This document shows positions 15,680 to 24,338 of a stretch of DNA of 64,000 nucleotides, piece after piece. Origin of the DNA: Aeromicrobium sp. Root344 (GTDB taxonomy: Bacteria > Actinomycetota > Actinomycetes > Propionibacteriales > Nocardioidaceae); assembly GCF_001425755.1 (NCBI RefSeq), contig NZ_LMDH01000001.1:1830335-1894334 (forward strand), read 5' to 3'. The notes beneath the pieces were generated by a model, which had not been told where the DNA came from, made no database searches, and saw only the letters and a program-made list of their open reading frames with translations. The stretch's first letter is position 1. Each line of letters opens with the position of its first letter. Made by a program: the position numbers and the translations under genes.

Positions 15680-17170
15680 GTGCCCCGCGGAGATGGACGC
15701 CTGACCCACGACCTCGATCCCCAGGACGCCGGACCCCAGGACGCGTGTGGCGTCTTCGGAGTCTGGGCGCCCGGCGAAGAGGTCGCCAAGCTGACCTACT
15801 TCGGCCTCTACGCGCTGCAGCACCGTGGGCAGGAATCTGCCGGCATCGCGGTCAGCAATGGCCGACAGATCCTCGTCTACAAGGACATGGGGCTCGTCTC
15901 CCAGGTGTTCGACGAGGCCACGCTCGAGTCGCTCAAGGGCGAGATCGCGATCGGGCACGCCCGCTACTCCACGACCGGTTCCAGCGTGTGGCACAACGCC
16001 CAGCCGACGTTCCGCCCCACGGCGGCCGGCTCGGTCGCCCTCGGCCACAACGGCAACCTGACCAACACCGCCGAGCTCATCGAGCTGCTGCGCGAGCGCG
16101 ACCTCGAGCTGGGCCGGGCAGCCGGCAAGGGCGAGACGGCCACGTCCGACACCTCGGTCATGGCCACCCTGTTGTCGTCCTACCCCGACCGCTCGGTCGA
16201 GGAGGCCGCCCTCGAGGTGCTGCCCAAGCTGCGCGGCGCGTTCTCGCTGGTCTTCATGGACGAGAACACGCTCTACGCCGCGCGTGATGCGCAAGGCATC
16301 CGCCCCCTCGTGCTCGGCCGGCTCGAGCGCGGCTGGGTCGTCGCGAGCGAGACCGCAGCCCTCGACATCGTCGGCGCCTCGTTCATCCGCGAGGTGCAGC
16401 CCGGCGAGTTCATCGCGATCGACGAGAAGGGCCTGCGCACCGAGCACTTCGCCAAGCCCGAGCCCAAGGGCTGTGTGTTCGAGTACGTCTACCTCGCCCG
16501 TCCCGACACCACGATCTCCGACCAGCGGGTCTTCTCCGTGCGTGCCGAGATCGGCCGTCGCCTGGCGCGCGAGTTCCCGGTCGACGCCGACCTCGTCATC
16601 CCGGTGCCGGAGTCCGGCACCCCCGCGGCGATCGGCTACGCCGAGGAGAGCGGCATCCCGTTCGGTCACGGGCTGGTCAAGAACTCCTACGTCGGCCGCA
16701 CCTTCATCCAGCCCTCGCAGACGCTGCGCCAGCTGGGCATCCGGCTCAAGCTCAACCCGCTCCGCGACGTCATCGCCGGCAAGCGGCTCGTGGTCGTCGA
16801 CGACTCCATCGTCCGCGGCAACACGCAGCGGGCCCTCGTCCGCATGCTGCGCGAGTTCGGGGCCGCCGAGGTGCATGTCCGCATCTCGTCGCCGCCGGTC
16901 AAGTGGCCCTGCTTCTACGGCATCGACTTCGCCTCGCGTGCCGAGCTGATCGCCAACGGCATCTCGGTCGACGAGATCTGCCGGTCGATCGGCGCCGACT
17001 CCCTGGCCTACGTCACGCTCGACCAGCTCGTCGAGGCGACCAACGTGCCCAAGGACAACCTCTGCCGGGCCTGCTTCGACGGCATCTATCCCGTGGCGCT
17101 GCCCGAGGACGACCTCATCGGCAAGCATCTGCTCGAGGTCCAGGACACCCTGCCCCTCGAGGTCCTCTGA
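15680..17170 (+). CDS. purF: Amidophosphoribosyltransferase PurF
   Basis: 496 aa. First committed step of purine synthesis: PRPP plus glutamine to phosphoribosylamine. A 22-residue propeptide precedes the nucleophile Cys23 (QDACGVFGVW), as in the Bacillus-type enzyme. The N-terminal Ntn glutaminase has LQHRGQESAGIA, GHARYSTTGSS and HNGNLTN. The C-terminal phosphoribosyltransferase has the PRPP loop VVVDDSIVRGNTQRALV. Cysteines in KGCVFEYVY, KWPCFYGIDF and NLCRACFDGIYP are positioned for the [4Fe-4S] cluster of this class. The stop overlaps purM (TGATG), so the two are one operon. Start GTG 15680 follows a TACACT box by 6 nt. Confidence 0.98.
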   Translation: MPRGDGRLTHDLDPQDAGPQDACGVFGVWAPGEEVAKLTYFGLYALQHRGQESAGIAVSNGRQILVYKDMGLVSQVFDEATLESLKGEIAIGHARYSTTGSSVWHNAQPTFRPTAAGSVALGHNGNLTNTAELIELLRERDLELGRAAGKGETATSDTSVMATLLSSYPDRSVEEAALEVLPKLRGAFSLVFMDENTLYAARDAQGIRPLVLGRLERGWVVASETAALDIVGASFIREVQPGEFIAIDEKGLRTEHFAKPEPKGCVFEYVYLARPDTTISDQRVFSVRAEIGRRLAREFPVDADLVIPVPESGTPAAIGYAEESGIPFGHGLVKNSYVGRTFIQPSQTLRQLGIRLKLNPLRDVIAGKRLVVVDDSIVRGNTQRALVRMLREFGAAEVHVRISSPPVKWPCFYGIDFASRAELIANGISVDEICRSIGADSLAYVTLDQLVEATNVPKDNLCRACFDGIYPVALPEDDLIGKHLLEVQDTLPLEVL

Positions 17171-18234
17171 TGGGCGAGCCCACGTCCTACGCCAGCGCGG
17201 GGGTCTCGATCGAGGAGGGCGACCGCGCGGTCGAGCTCATGAAGGAGTGGGTCGAGAAGGCCCGTCGTCCTGAGGTCGTCGGTGGCATCGGTGGCTTCGC
17301 CGGACTGTTCGACGCGACAGCCCTCAAGTCGTACACGCGCCCCCTGCTCGCCACCTCCGCGGACGGGGTCGGCACCAAGGTGCAGATCGCGCAGCGCATG
17401 GACAAGCACGACACGATCGGCTTCGACCTCGTCGGCATGCTGGTCGACGACCTGGTGGTGTGCGGCGCGGAGCCGCTGTTCATGACCGACTACATCGCCT
17501 GCGGCAAGGTCGTCCCCGAGCGCATCGCCGACATCGTCAAGGGCGTCGCCCAGGCGTGCGCCGAGAGCGGCACCGCCCTGCTCGGCGGCGAGACCGCTGA
17601 GCACCCGGGCCTGCTGGCGCCCGACGAGTACGACATCGCCGGTTCTACGACTGGCGTCGTCGAGGCCGACAAGCTGCTGGGTGCCGAGCTCGTACGCCCT
17701 GGGGACGTCGTCATCGCGATGGCCTCGAGCGGCCTGCACTCCAACGGCTACTCCTTGGTGCGTCACGTGTTCTTCGAGCGAGCCGGCTGGGAGCTTGACC
17801 GCCATGTCCCCGACTTCGGCCGTACGCTCGGCGAGGAGCTGCTGACGCCGACGCGCCTCTACACGCTGCCGTGCCTCGCCCTTGCGGACGCTGTCGAGGT
17901 GCACGCGATGTCGCACATCACCGGCGGCGGACTTGCCGCCAACCTCGCGCGCGTGGTCCCCGACACCGTCTCCGTGCGCGTCGACCGTTCGACCTGGTCG
18001 CCGCAGCCCGTGTTCGGCCTCGTCGGCTCGCTCGGTGGCGTCGCGCAGGCCGACCTCGACCAGGCGCTCAACATGGGGGTCGGCATGGTCGCCCTCGTCG
18101 CCCCCGACGCGGCTGATGCCGCCATCCGCCTGCTCGCCGAGCGCGGCATCGACGCCTGGATCGCCGGTGACATCGCCGCTGCGGGTGTGCACGGTGAGGG
18201 TGGCAGCGTCACCCTGAGCGGGACGCACGACTGA
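17170..18234 (+). CDS. purM: Phosphoribosylformylglycinamidine cyclo-ligase PurM
   Basis: 354 aa, the AIR synthetase that acts directly after PurL, closing the imidazole ring of FGAM with ATP. It has the PurM signature: YASAGVSIEEGDRAVELM, GGFAGLFD, LLATSADGVGTKVQIA, DLVGMLVDDLVVCGAEPLFMTDYIACG, LLGGETAEHPG, ASSGLHSNGYSLVR and AMSHITGGGLAANLAR. ATG overlaps the purF stop, giving tight co-translation of steps 1 and 5 of the pathway. Confidence 0.98.
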   Translation: MGEPTSYASAGVSIEEGDRAVELMKEWVEKARRPEVVGGIGGFAGLFDATALKSYTRPLLATSADGVGTKVQIAQRMDKHDTIGFDLVGMLVDDLVVCGAEPLFMTDYIACGKVVPERIADIVKGVAQACAESGTALLGGETAEHPGLLAPDEYDIAGSTTGVVEADKLLGAELVRPGDVVIAMASSGLHSNGYSLVRHVFFERAGWELDRHVPDFGRTLGEELLTPTRLYTLPCLALADAVEVHAMSHITGGGLAANLARVVPDTVSVRVDRSTWSPQPVFGLVGSLGGVAQADLDQALNMGVGMVALVAPDAADAAIRLLAERGIDAWIAGDIAAAGVHGEGGSVTLSGTHD

Positions 18235-18333
18235 GACACGCCGTCTCTGGGGGGTCGATGACGGATTTGTTGTCACCTTTGGGTACGCTTGTCGCACGAC
18301 ATACTGACTACTTTTCTGCGAGGGGGTCGACCC

Positions 18334-18504
18334 ATGGGGCGCGGCCGTGCGAAAGCCAAACAGACCAAAGTCGCTCGCGACTTGAAGTACCGGACACCTG
18401 ACACGGACTTCAACACTCTGCAGCGTGAGCTCCACGGTGAGTCGGGCGAACCGATTCCCCCTCAGTATCGCGACCTGGACCGAGAAGACCCGGCCGCCTC
18501 CTAG
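18334..18504 (+). CDS. DUF3073 family protein
   Basis: 56 aa, MGRGRAKAKQTKVARDLKY followed by RTPDTDFNTLQRELHGE. This is the highly conserved actinobacterial DUF3073 protein with a very basic N-terminus and an acidic tail, typically found beside purM. The role is unknown. Start 18334 has GAGGGGGT about 8 nt upstream and begins at the conserved MGRGRAKAK; upstream codons are not conserved-looking. In many actinomycetes a bldC-type regulator follows; here the next gene is unrelated. Confidence 0.9.
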   Translation: MGRGRAKAKQTKVARDLKYRTPDTDFNTLQRELHGESGEPIPPQYRDLDREDPAAS

Positions 18505-18563
18505 GCGCCCGGACCCTCATTCTCGCTTCGTCCGGCCCACAGGCCGGTGATCCGACAGGCGGA

Positions 18564-18569
18564 TAGCCT
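18564..18569 (+). promoter_or_regulatory. -10 box for the gene at 18576
   Basis: TAGCCT, 6 nt, then ATG. Leaderless spacing. Confidence 0.5.
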
Positions 18570-18575
18570 GTCTGG

Positions 18576-19454
18576 ATGTTTCGTCGGTCCCGCACGCGCT
18601 TCGAGCTGCGTCACCGCGGCTCGCTGACCCCACCGGTCGCCGGCGAGAGGTTGGACGCGTTCAGCGTCGACCACCTCGGGCGGCCCGTGATGCTGTGGGG
18701 CGGAGACGGGATCGCGGCGGTCCAGGTGGCAGATCGCGATGCCGTCGTGCTGCAGGAGTGGCCGCCGAGTGACTGGACGCTCCAGCCCCTGCCCGACGGA
18801 CGGTTCGTCGTCGTGGGCTCGCGTGCCGAGTGGCGGGACGGGTTGGCTGAGGACAACGCGTACGTCTACGCCTCTGACGGCTCGTTGGAATTGGCGGGCT
18901 GCCTCGGCGACGGGATCGAGCACGTGCAGACGTCGGCTGACGGCGGCATCTGGGTCGGCTACTTCGACGAGGGCATCTTCGGCAACGACGGTTGGGGCAG
19001 CCCGGGCCCGGAGCCCATCGGCTCGGCAGGGATCGTCCGGTTCTCGTCGGACCTCCAGGTGAGGTGGGAGTATCCGGCTCAGCAGCAGGAGTCCATCGAC
19101 GACTGCTATGCCCTCAACGTCACGGGCGGCGACGTCTGGGCTTGCCCCTACTCCAGCTTCGATGTCGTGCGCATTCGTGACGGAGCAGTGCGAAGGTGGG
19201 TCAACGACGTGACGGGCGCGACGGCGATCGTCGTGAGCGGCGACTCCGTGGCGCTCTTCGGCGGCTACCAGGACCGCGATCGGCTCGTCGTCGGGTCGCT
19301 CGGCGACGACGAGCTCGACGTGCAGGCGACCGGGCGGCTGACCATGCCGGACGGCCGACGACTCCCGGAGGACACGTTCGTCGTCGGCCGCGGCGCGGAG
19401 CTCCATGCCTTGGTGGGCTCCGACTGGTTCAGCTGGTCGTTGGACCAGGCCTGA
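18576..19454 (+). CDS. Hypothetical protein, probably all-beta propeller-like
   Basis: 292 aa, no signal peptide or membrane segment. Regularly spaced short strands with DG/GG turns (DGRFVVVGSRAEW, DGGIWVGYFDEGI, GGDVWACPYSSFDVVRIRDG, GDSVALFGGY) suggest a cytoplasmic beta-propeller. The motif SADGGIWVGYFDEGIFGN is typical of an actinobacterial hypothetical family, but I cannot name a function. The start is supported by TAGCCT 6 nt upstream. Its stop abuts the convergent dehydrogenase stop in the palindrome TGATCA (19452-19457). Confidence 0.75.
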   Translation: MFRRSRTRFELRHRGSLTPPVAGERLDAFSVDHLGRPVMLWGGDGIAAVQVADRDAVVLQEWPPSDWTLQPLPDGRFVVVGSRAEWRDGLAEDNAYVYASDGSLELAGCLGDGIEHVQTSADGGIWVGYFDEGIFGNDGWGSPGPEPIGSAGIVRFSSDLQVRWEYPAQQQESIDDCYALNVTGGDVWACPYSSFDVVRIRDGAVRRWVNDVTGATAIVVSGDSVALFGGYQDRDRLVVGSLGDDELDVQATGRLTMPDGRRLPEDTFVVGRGAELHALVGSDWFSWSLDQA

Positions 19455-20546
19455 TCAGCTGGTCGGCAGCCAGACCGAGCGGAGCCGGCCGACCTCGCGC
19501 ATGCGCTGCTCGGCCATGCGGTCGGCGGCGATCGACGGCGGCACGCCTTCGGACTTGGCGCGCTCGAGCACACCCAGCGTCGTGTCGAAGATCGTCGTGG
19601 CGCGCATCTTGGCCCGATCGAAGACGAAGCCCTCGAGCTCGTCGGCGACCTGGATGACACCGCCGGAGTTGACGCAGTAGTCGGGCGCATACGTGATGCC
19701 GCGCTCGTCGAGGCGCTTCTCGATGCCCTCGTGGGCCAGCTGGTTGTTGGCCGCGCCACACACGATCGTCGCGGTCAATGCCTCGATCGACTCGTCGTTG
19801 AGGGCGCCGCCGAGGGCGCAGGGAGCGTAGATGTCGAGCGGTTCGCGGATCAGCGCGTCCGTGTCGACGACCGACGTGATCGAGGGGTAGGTCTGCTTGA
19901 GGGCGGCGACCGCATCGGCGTTGACGTCGGTGACGACGACCTGGGCGTCCTCCTCGACCAGACGACCGACGAGGTGCTTGCCGACCTTGCCGACGCCGGC
20001 CACGCCGACGCGCTTGCCAGCCAGGGAGGTGTCGCCCCAGAGGTGCTGCGCCGAGGCGCGCATGCCCTGGTAGACACCGAAGGCGGTGAGCACCGAGGAG
20101 TCGCCGGCGCCGCCGTGCTCGACCGTGCGGCCGGTCACGAAGTCGGACTCACGGGCGATGATGTCCATGTCGGGGCTGAACGTGCCGACGTCGCACGCCG
20201 TGTAGTAGCGACCGCCGAGGGTCTGCACGAAGCGGCCGTACGCACGCAGCAGCGCCTCGGTCTTGATCTTCGTCGGGTCGCCGATGATGACGGCCTTGCC
20301 GCCGCCGAGGTCGAGACCCGCGAGCGCGTTCTTGTAGGCCATGCCCTGTGACAGGTTGAGGACGTCGGTCAGCGCGTCCTGCTCGGAGGCGTACGGGTAG
20401 AAGCGGGTGCCGCCCAGGGCAGGGCCGAGGGCGGTGGAGTAGATCGCGATGATGGCCTTGAGGCCCGAGGCCTCGTCGTGGCAGAAGACGACTTGTTCAT
20501 GTCGGCTGCCGAAGGCGGAGGGCGCGCTGCTGCTGGAGTCGGTCAC
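19455..20546 (-). CDS. Branched-chain amino acid (valine/leucine) dehydrogenase
   Basis: 363 aa from GTG 20546; an ATG at 20597 would add 17 low-complexity residues. GTG is preferred because the length and the N-terminus ([41 protein letters not shown]) match Streptomyces valine dehydrogenase; a weak GAGAG lies upstream. Catalytic Lys is in [20 protein letters not shown], the NAD motif is [14 protein letters not shown], with [10 protein letters not shown] and [10 protein letters not shown]. It oxidatively deaminates Val/Leu/Ile to 2-oxo acids with NAD, starting branched-chain catabolism or providing fatty-acid primers. A -10-like TAGAGT lies at 20635-20640 on the minus strand. Confidence 0.9.
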   Translation of the reverse strand: MTDSSSSAPSAFGSRHEQVVFCHDEASGLKAIIAIYSTALGPALGGTRFYPYASEQDALTDVLNLSQGMAYKNALAGLDLGGGKAVIIGDPTKIKTEALLRAYGRFVQTLGGRYYTACDVGTFSPDMDIIARESDFVTGRTVEHGGAGDSSVLTAFGVYQGMRASAQHLWGDTSLAGKRVGVAGVGKVGKHLVGRLVEEDAQVVVTDVNADAVAALKQTYPSITSVVDTDALIREPLDIYAPCALGGALNDESIEALTATIVCGAANNQLAHEGIEKRLDERGITYAPDYCVNSGGVIQVADELEGFVFDRAKMRATTIFDTTLGVLERAKSEGVPPSIAADRMAEQRMREVGRLRSVWLPTS

Positions 20547-20641
20547 GGTAGTGCTCTCTGTCGTGGATGGCGGAGGTGCGTTGGTGGGCACTTCCATCGG
20601 CGAAGCCGCGGGGTGGTGCGGCTTGGCAGAGACTCTACCGC

Positions 20642-21448
20642 TCAGCGAGGCCTCGGGAGGACGTACTTCGGCGGCCGTGCGGCACGGTCCTCCGGCGGAG
20701 TGCGCACCGCCGTGGTCGTCCCGTCCTGCCACACGACGAGCGCGGTGCGGTCCGGGCGACCCTCGAGCCACGACCCGGCGCCCATGCCGTGCGCGTATGC
20801 CGCGGTCGCATCGATGTCGGCCCAGGTGAGGGACGACGTGACGACCGTGACCGAGGCGATGCCGGATGGAGGCCGGCCGGTGCGCGCGTCGACGAGGTGT
20901 TGACCGCGATGCAGCGTGCCCGACGTGGCCACGGCACCGTCCGCAATCGGCACGAGGCCGAGCAGCTGCGTCGAGTCGTGGGGGTTCTCGAGGCCGATGC
21001 GCCACGGGCCCGCGCCGGGCACGACGGTGCGACAGACCATGTCGCCGCCCGCCGAGAGGCAGAAGTCCGTGTCGTCGAGCTCGCGCAGCCTCGTGGCGGC
21101 GCGATCGACCGCCCAGCCCTTCACGACGCCGCTGGGGTCGAGCGAGGTGACGCCCTCGGCATCGATCCGCCAGACGTCGAACGCCCCGCCCGATGCCACG
21201 GCAGCCTCGGCGCCCAGGGCCAGCACCTCGCGGACGACCGGCGATGCGTCATCGAGCGAGAGCGTCCCGCGGTTGATGCGGGAGACGTCGGAGTCGTCCC
21301 GGTAGGTGCTGAAGATGCGGTCCGCCTGGCGCAGCGAGTCGACGACGGTCACCCACGCCTGGTCCGCCACGGCATCAGTCGTGTGACGACCGCGCAGAGC
21401 GAGCGTCACCGGCATTCCCATGACGTGCTCGACCCGTCGCGTCGTCAC
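20642..21448 (-). CDS. apbE: FAD:protein FMN transferase (ApbE)
   Basis: 268 aa, GTG overlapping the stop of the upstream FMN-binding gene (GTGA). ApbE signature: [12 protein letters not shown] at the start, [86 protein letters not shown] (metal and FAD site). It transfers FMN from FAD to a Thr/Ser of the target motif. The target is almost certainly the preceding protein, which carries SGAT. No signal peptide is visible, so modification may happen inside the cell or at the membrane. Confidence 0.94.
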   Translation of the reverse strand: MTTRRVEHVMGMPVTLALRGRHTTDAVADQAWVTVVDSLRQADRIFSTYRDDSDVSRINRGTLSLDDASPVVREVLALGAEAAVASGGAFDVWRIDAEGVTSLDPSGVVKGWAVDRAATRLRELDDTDFCLSAGGDMVCRTVVPGAGPWRIGLENPHDSTQLLGLVPIADGAVATSGTLHRGQHLVDARTGRPPSGIASVTVVTSSLTWADIDATAAYAHGMGAGSWLEGRPDRTALVVWQDGTTTAVRTPPEDRAARPPKYVLPRPR

Positions 21449-21888
21449 AGCCCGGCCTTGTCGAGCGCTCCCTGAAGGGAGGTGGCATAGCCCTGGCTCG
21501 TCACGGTCGCGCCGCTGATCATGTCGACCGTGCCGTCCTGGGACTCCAGCGTGGCCTTCGTGAGGATCGGGAGGGCGTACGCATTGATCTCGGCGTCGCG
21601 TCCGTTGCCGTTCGGGTAGACCGGCACCGTCACGTCGGTGATCTTGCCGTTCGTCACGGTGATGGCGACCTGGACCGGTCCCCACTGCGTGTCGGTCGAC
21701 GGCCCCGTGTACGTCGTGCCGCTCGTGGTGGAGCCGGTGTCGGAGCTGGTGCTCGAGCTGGACGAGGACCCGGCAACCGGGGGAGCGAGGACGCTCGTCG
21801 CAGCCGGTCCGGCGGTGGACGTGTGATAGCCGAACAGCAGCACGACGGTGGTCACGGTGCTGAGCAACCAGAGGACGATGCGCTTCAT
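21445..21888 (-). CDS. FMN-binding domain protein, ApbE substrate
   Basis: 147 aa. An N-terminal membrane anchor (residues 1-20) is followed by a Ser/Thr-rich linker (about 40-65) and an extracytoplasmic FMN_bind domain: WGPVQVAITVTNGKITDVTVPVYPNGNGRDAEIN, then DMISGATVTSQGY. Thr128 in SGAT is the predicted covalent FMN site, as in NqrC/RnfG-type domains. It lies between a ferric-reductase-like protein and ApbE with a 4-nt gap and a 4-nt overlap, so one operon. It should carry electrons from the membrane reductase to an outside acceptor. Confidence 0.93.
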   Translation of the reverse strand: MKRIVLWLLSTVTTVVLLFGYHTSTAGPAATSVLAPPVAGSSSSSSTSSDTGSTTSGTTYTGPSTDTQWGPVQVAITVTNGKITDVTVPVYPNGNGRDAEINAYALPILTKATLESQDGTVDMISGATVTSQGYATSLQGALDKAGL

Positions 21889-21892
21889 GCGG

Positions 21893-23299
21893 TCACCAGC
21901 TGAACGTCTCGAGGTGGATCTGCTCCGGCGGGACGCCGGCCGCAGTGAGGGTGCGCACGACCTCGTCGGTCCACGCGGTCGGACCGCAGACGTACACGTC
22001 GCGCTCGTCGATGTCGGGCACCCAGAACGTCAGCGACGTACGGTCGTCAGCGTCGCCGGCGTGCGCTCCGAGCCATGAGTCGCTGGAGCGGCGGTGTCCC
22101 GGCAGCCACAGCAGCTCCAGGCCGCGGGTGCGGGCCAGGTCCTGCAGCTCGGCCGACATGAGCGGCTCGTCGCGGTAGCGCTGCAGCAGGACCGCCTCGC
22201 CCGGCTGGTAGTCGAGCGCTTCGCCGAGGGCGCGCAACGGTGTGATGCCGACGCCCGCTCCGATGAACGCGAGCTTGTCGCGGGTGCGGGCGCGGTCGCC
22301 GAGGCGTCCGTACGGCCCCTCGAACATCACGCGAGTGCCCGGCGCAAGGGTCCGCAGCCGGCGACTCTCGTCACCGAGGTCCTTCACCGTGATGCGGAGG
22401 GTGTCGTCGGTCGGGGCGGCGGAGAGCGAGTACGGATTGCCGCGCGTACGTCCGGCGCCGTCGAGGAACCGCCAGACGAAGAACTGGCCGGCCTCGGCGT
22501 GCAGCCTGTCGAGGCCGCGGCCGGTCAGGTGGACCGACACGACGTCAGGGCTCTCGGCCACGACGGACGACACGCGCACGCGATGGGCGAGTGAGCGCTG
22601 GACCGGCAGTGCCACCCGGAACACGACGATCGCCAGCGCAGCCGTCGCCCACGCGCTCCACCAGAACACCGTGGACGCTTTCGAGGCGAGGAGCTCCTGC
22701 CCGGTCCAGAGCTGATGGGGCAGCGCGAGACCCACGCCGAGGTACGCGTACAGGTGCAGCAGGTGCCACGACTCGTAACGAAGGCGCGCCCGCGCTGCGC
22801 GGATGCTGGTCACCGCGACCATGACGAGGCACCAGGCCCCGGCGACGGCCAGCAGCATCCCCGGGTCATCGATCGTCATCCGCCACGTCTCGGCTGGCAC
22901 CCGCGGAATCGTGCCTCCGGCGTACCCCCAGATGATCAGCACGACGTGCGTGAGCATCAGGGTGAACGACGTGAAGCCCACCAGCCGGTGGAGGTGGGCC
23001 AGTCGGTCCTGGCCGAACGCGTGCTCAAGGACCGGGAGGCGAGCCATCAGCAGCACTTGAGCGAGAAGCAGCACGGACGCCATCAACCCGGTGAGGCGCC
23101 CGGTCGACAGGAGCGCGGAGTCCCAGCTGCCGAGGTCCCGGATGCCGCCGCCGGCCACCCACCAGTAGGCCACCAGCAGCAGGCCGAGCCACAGCGTCGC
23201 CATGGCAGCGAGCCGGGCGGCGGCGTCACGACGTGCCCGCCGGCCCCGCGCGGCGTAGGTCGAGGCGTTCCGACGAGCGCCCGCAGTCAGGGTCGTCAT
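21893..23299 (-). CDS. Ferric reductase-like transmembrane protein with FAD/NAD(P)-binding domain
   Basis: 468 aa. The N-terminal half has about six membrane helices with the di-heme-type histidines in LAHLHRLVGFTSFTLMLTHVVLIIWGY and SWHLLHLYAYLGVGLALPHQLW. The C-terminal half is a ferredoxin-NADP reductase module: GQFFVWRF...NPYSLSAAP (FAD), GVGITPLRALGE (NADP) and YVCGPTAWTDEVV. It moves electrons from cytoplasmic NAD(P)H across the membrane, as in the NOX/FRE family. The start overlaps the upstream gene stop (ATGA). With the FMN-binding protein and ApbE it forms an apparent extracellular flavin electron-transfer chain. Confidence 0.93.
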   Translation of the reverse strand: MTTLTAGARRNASTYAARGRRARRDAAARLAAMATLWLGLLLVAYWWVAGGGIRDLGSWDSALLSTGRLTGLMASVLLLAQVLLMARLPVLEHAFGQDRLAHLHRLVGFTSFTLMLTHVVLIIWGYAGGTIPRVPAETWRMTIDDPGMLLAVAGAWCLVMVAVTSIRAARARLRYESWHLLHLYAYLGVGLALPHQLWTGQELLASKASTVFWWSAWATAALAIVVFRVALPVQRSLAHRVRVSSVVAESPDVVSVHLTGRGLDRLHAEAGQFFVWRFLDGAGRTRGNPYSLSAAPTDDTLRITVKDLGDESRRLRTLAPGTRVMFEGPYGRLGDRARTRDKLAFIGAGVGITPLRALGEALDYQPGEAVLLQRYRDEPLMSAELQDLARTRGLELLWLPGHRRSSDSWLGAHAGDADDRTSLTFWVPDIDERDVYVCGPTAWTDEVVRTLTAAGVPPEQIHLETFSW

Positions 23300-23709
23300 G
23301 CCGGGTCGTTGTCGCCGTTCGGCTGGTCGCCCGACCGGTTGTCGGGCTGGTTGCCGGATGCGGGGCCCTGGCCCGGTCCGCCACCGCGCTGGCCGTACTC
23401 GTGGTTCCGGTCGCGGAAGTCCGGCCGGCCGTCGCCCGGGGCGAACCGGCTCATCCGGTCGTCGCGGCCGTCGTCGCCGCCCGCGGTCGCGTGCCCGATG
23501 CCGAAGCCGAGGACGCCGCCGGCCAGCGCCAGTCCGGCGCCACTGGTCAACAGGATGTTGCGCGTACGCGGGCTGGAGAACACCGGGGTCTTGGTGTCCT
23601 GCCTCGTGCTGGCCTCGGGAGCCGCAGCGGGTGCGGGGGTCGGCTGCTCGACCGTTGCCTGCTCGGTGGTGGACTGCTCGTCCTCAGGGGTCTTCTGCTC
23701 GTCGTTCAT
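23296..23709 (-). CDS. Membrane-anchored Gly/Asp-rich protein, first gene of the ferric-reductase operon
   Basis: 137 aa. The cytoplasmic N-terminus is acidic and rich in Gln/Thr/Pro, then one membrane segment at about residues 52-72 (ILLTSGAGLALAGGVLGFGIG), then an outside tail rich in Asp, Gly, Asn and Arg (DDGRDDRMSRFAPGDGRPDFRD). GGAGGAGC lies just before the ATG. No family recognised. Its co-transcription with the reductase suggests an accessory role, e.g. metal or flavin capture by the Asp-rich tail; that is speculation. Confidence 0.8.
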   Translation of the reverse strand: MNDEQKTPEDEQSTTEQATVEQPTPAPAAAPEASTRQDTKTPVFSSPRTRNILLTSGAGLALAGGVLGFGIGHATAGGDDGRDDRMSRFAPGDGRPDFRDRNHEYGQRGGGPGQGPASGNQPDNRSGDQPNGDNDPA

Positions 23710-23790
23710 GGGTGCTCCTCCGTGCCTTGGGAGTGCCCAGCATGTGCAGCGGACCTGAGGTGCGCCGCAGGACGACCTGTGAGCGGGCTG

Positions 23791-24318
23791 TCAGTCGTCG
23801 TCGCGGGCCGCTCGCTCGGCGGCCGCCTCGGGATCCGGGACTCCGCGGAACGTACGGAAGCTGTAGACGATGAACGCGAGGGCGATGAGCGCCGACAGGA
23901 TCAGCGTGGCGCCTGTGCCCCAGCCACCGATGAGCCACCAGCTCTCACGCAGCGGCCACCAGCCCGGGGCGTCGGGGCGGATCCCCCAGTAGATGCCGAC
24001 CGCCGCGATCGCGAGAGCTCCGGAGCAGCTGGCGATGATGCGCGGCCAGGTCTGCACACCGTCGGCGGCGGCCTTGTAGGCCACGACCTTGACCGGCTCG
24101 AGCCGTCGCTCGGCCCATTCGTACTGCTCGGACAGGATCGCCAGCCCGCCCACGACCATCAGCAGCCCGGGTCCCGGGAGCACCAGTGCGGCGATGCCGC
24201 CGACCACCAGGATCCACCCGACGATCTCGAGGACCAGTCGGCGGACGGCCTTGGCGGGCTTGCGGCTCGCAGGCTTGTCGGTCACAGGGCGTCGATCTGC
24301 GTGATGGCCATGCTCCAT
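23791..24318 (-). CDS. PGPGW family transmembrane protein (TIGR02611-like)
   Basis: 175 aa. VGWILVVGGIAALVLPGPGLLMVVGGLAILSEQYEWAERRL is the PGPGW motif region. Two more membrane helices follow (IIASCSGALAIAAVGIYWGI and GTGATLILSALIALAFIVYSF), with an acidic tail. Function unknown; found widely in actinobacteria. The start at 24318 is the furthest upstream ATG; a GTG at VTDKPASRK is an alternative. Confidence 0.85.
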   Translation of the reverse strand: MEHGHHADRRPVTDKPASRKPAKAVRRLVLEIVGWILVVGGIAALVLPGPGLLMVVGGLAILSEQYEWAERRLEPVKVVAYKAAADGVQTWPRIIASCSGALAIAAVGIYWGIRPDAPGWWPLRESWWLIGGWGTGATLILSALIALAFIVYSFRTFRGVPDPEAAAERAARDDD

Positions 24319-24338
24319 CCTTGCAGCCGCGTGGTGGG

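Noticed and set aside
14830-16287. 485-codon plus-strand frame across the acyl-CoA synthetase and purF starts
   Set aside because: It overlaps two recognised genes out of frame and has no homologous motif.
15170-17128. 652-codon minus-strand frame opposite purF
   Set aside because: Shadow of purF codon bias; composition (long runs of Glu/Arg/Leu/Gly) matches no protein family and it crosses the purF promoter.
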